In this document: in pieces, positions 63,001 to 64,000 of the stretch
Layout: each line of letters opens with the position of its first letter
Numbering within the stretch: the first letter of the stretch is position 1
From: Verrucomicrobiia bacterium
GTDB taxonomy: Bacteria > Verrucomicrobiota > Verrucomicrobiia > Limisphaerales > UBA9464
NCBI GenBank assembly: GCA_019634635.1
Contig: JAHCBB010000016.1
Coordinates: forward strand, 1 to 64,000
DNA length: 64,000 nucleotides
Direction: 5' to 3'
The notes under the pieces: generated by a model
What the model was told of the DNA's origin: nothing
The model's database searches: none
Seen by the model: only the letters and a program-made list of their open reading frames with translations
Position numbers and translations under genes: made by a program

Positions 63001-64000
63001 ACCGGACCGTTCAGCCCGGGGATCTCCTACTGGCTGGAGTACGACTACGTCCTGCTCGAAGTGGTACCTCCAGCCAACCGTCCCCCGGTCATCGCATCGG
63101 TCGGCACGGTGACCCTGGAGGGAGGCGGGGCGCTTTCGCTCCAATTGTCGGCGACGGATCCGGACCTCCCGGCGCAGTCCCTTGCGTTTGCCCGGGTTGC
63201 CGGCCCCGCCGGCCTCACGGTGAGTTCGGGTGGCTTGGTCACCTGGTCACCCGTTGCGTCCCAGATTCCCTCCACCAACCAGGTCACGGTTTCGGTGACC
63301 GACAACGGTGTGCCGCCAGCGTCCAGTTCGGTGACCTTCACGGTGGTGGTCCGGGCCTCGCAATCCGTGGCCTCCGGATTGGTGAGGACCGTCTGGCAGA
63401 TCGGAACCAACGCCCCCGTGGATGCCGATGTGTTCGAGATTCTGGGTGACCTTGGCATGCCCAGCTTCCGTGCGGAGGCTCCGCCGGGTGCGGTCACGCG
63501 GCGGCCCGGTGATCCGCAGTACGAGCCCGGAAGCAACCCGGGACCGGATGATGACTTCTACTTCGCCGGCACGTACCCGGTTGGGTTCAACGGTCTGCTT
63601 TCCATCCTTCAGGTTCCCCAGGATGAGCCGTCCACCGCGTGGGAACGGGCCCACACCTTGGGGGATCGGACCAACCGGTTCCATTTCCTGCTCGATGCGT
63701 CCCAGGCCGCCTCCGGCAACCAGTTCCGACTGACCGCAGAATATGCCTTGGGCGGGTTTGCCGTGGATGGGGTCACCCAGTCCGCCTTCGGCGATCACGA
63801 CGTGGTGATCCAATTTCGGAACGGTCTTGGGGCAACCGTCCCGTTGTTCGACAGTCGCCTCACTACTGGGTCCAATGTGGTGGTCGAGTTCTCGGCGGGT
63901 GCCGTCCAAGCGATCCCTGGGCCGAATTCTGTTGAGTTCGTCCGAACCGGTCCGGCACTTTCCGGACGCTCCTACTGGCTCGAATACGACCACGTTCGAC
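57058..64000 (+). CDS. Giant secreted PQQ-type dehydrogenase / diheme cytochrome / tandem cassette protein, incomplete at the right edge
   Basis: An uninterrupted frame of at least 2,314 codons that runs off the window. Signal peptide about 1-22. A glucose dehydrogenase-like propeller spans about 30-440 ([59 protein letters not shown]). A diheme region follows ([20 protein letters not shown], heme sites CLSCH at 583-587 and CAYCH at 660-664). From about residue 754, a module of about 200 residues (WQIG..., [34 protein letters not shown]) alternates with He_PIG/cadherin-like domains (NRPPV, [18 protein letters not shown]). The propeller could oxidise aldoses and pass electrons to heme; the cassettes may bind polymer or span the envelope. 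The heme-propeller part resembles the protein at 27932. ATG 57058 starts MNPVKSPLL. Confidence 0.85.
   Translation, partial: [2314 protein letters not shown]
59317..60555 (+). repeat. Cassette A of the giant gene (module plus two cadherin-like domains)
   Basis: The first and most divergent cassette: 413 codons with [22 protein letters not shown] and GDRTNRAHF, followed by two cadherin-like domains instead of one (starts near 59944 and 60229) and a glycine-rich linker (about 60520-60550). It is the odd unit of the array. Confidence 0.75.
60556..61494 (+). repeat. Cassette B of the giant gene
   Basis: A 313-codon unit beginning [13 protein letters not shown], with [17 protein letters not shown] and GDRTNRFHF, followed by one cadherin-like domain with [10 protein letters not shown] and ATDPDLPA. 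It aligns end to end with cassettes C and D. Confidence 0.8.
61495..62439 (+). repeat. Cassette C of the giant gene
   Basis: A 315-codon unit beginning [13 protein letters not shown], with [18 protein letters not shown] and [12 protein letters not shown], then a cadherin-like domain ([21 protein letters not shown]). Exactly as long as cassette D. Confidence 0.8.
62440..63384 (+). repeat. Cassette D of the giant gene
   Basis: A 315-codon unit beginning [13 protein letters not shown], with [30 protein letters not shown] and the cadherin-like [18 protein letters not shown]. The same length and order as cassette C point to duplication of a whole cassette. Confidence 0.8.
63385..64000 (+). repeat. 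Cassette E of the giant gene, cut by the window edge
   Basis: Begins [13 protein letters not shown], with [18 protein letters not shown] and [12 protein letters not shown]; the window ends inside its module near SYWLEYDHV, so its cadherin-like domain and any later cassettes lie outside. Confidence 0.75.

Overview
The window is a high-GC, gene-dense stretch of a Gram-negative chromosome, most likely from the Verrucomicrobiota. The evidence is lipid A and LPS genes (LpxI, a family 9 glycosyltransferase), phosphatidylserine synthase and decarboxylase, three single-gene pseudopilins with a late A-D-G/N-H motif, two DUF1080 proteins, a cytochrome-SUMF1 fusion, an OmcB-like DUF11 protein and secreted PQQ/cytochrome proteins. 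This placement is an inference from family content; there is no rRNA or marker gene here to prove it. I found no rRNA, tRNA, CRISPR array, prophage or complete insertion sequence.

Layout. 1-6000: the edge of a minus-strand gene, a WYL regulator behind a good promoter, and a MacAB-like exporter (adaptor, ATPase and two FtsX-type permeases). 6000-9000: an ACT-domain protein, a thioredoxin-like [2Fe-2S] protein, a YgjP-type metallopeptidase and a zinc-ribbon membrane protein. 9000-15300: a minus-strand operon pseudopilin - sulfate-binding protein - M14-type deacylase - cysT - cysW - cysA, divergent from an Rrf2 regulator; the spacer carries two AATC-GG-GATT dyads. 15300-19900: a PQQ-like beta-propeller protein, a cell-wall amidase, an ECF sigma factor with two small envelope proteins, and a zinc membrane protease. 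19900-28000: M24 peptidase, SppA, KDPG aldolase, DUF1080 lipoprotein, transaldolase, pseudopilin, RluD-type pseudouridine synthase, Lgt. 27900-34500: a secreted sugar-dehydrogenase/diheme-cytochrome protein, an OmcB-like DUF11 protein with a clear terminator, and a DUF2007-GlcD pair. 34500-39800: DUF481 porin-like protein, unknown secreted protein, heptosyltransferase-like protein, phosphoesterase, acylphosphatase, MnmD-like methyltransferase. 39800-49200: glucuronate isomerase-like protein, pseudopilin, cytochrome-SUMF1 fusion, Tat-exported Gfo/Idh oxidoreductase, trypsin-like protease, LpxI, ErpA/IscA, DUF1080, cNMP-binding protein. 49100-56800: phosphoesterase, RlmN, DUF885 peptidase, LysE exporter, pssA-psd, zinc-ribbon coiled-coil protein.

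The right-hand 7 kb (57058 to the end) is one open reading frame that leaves the window. It joins a PQQ-type dehydrogenase propeller and a two-heme cytochrome region to a row of cassettes, each an unassigned module of about 200 residues followed by a cadherin-like domain; complete cassettes are 313-315 codons long. A shorter paralogue without the cassettes lies at 27932-30460. Together with the DUF1080, PQQ, glucuronate isomerase-like and Gfo/Idh genes this suggests a bacterium that breaks down complex carbohydrate outside the cytoplasm. The giant redox/repeat protein is the best candidate for something undescribed.
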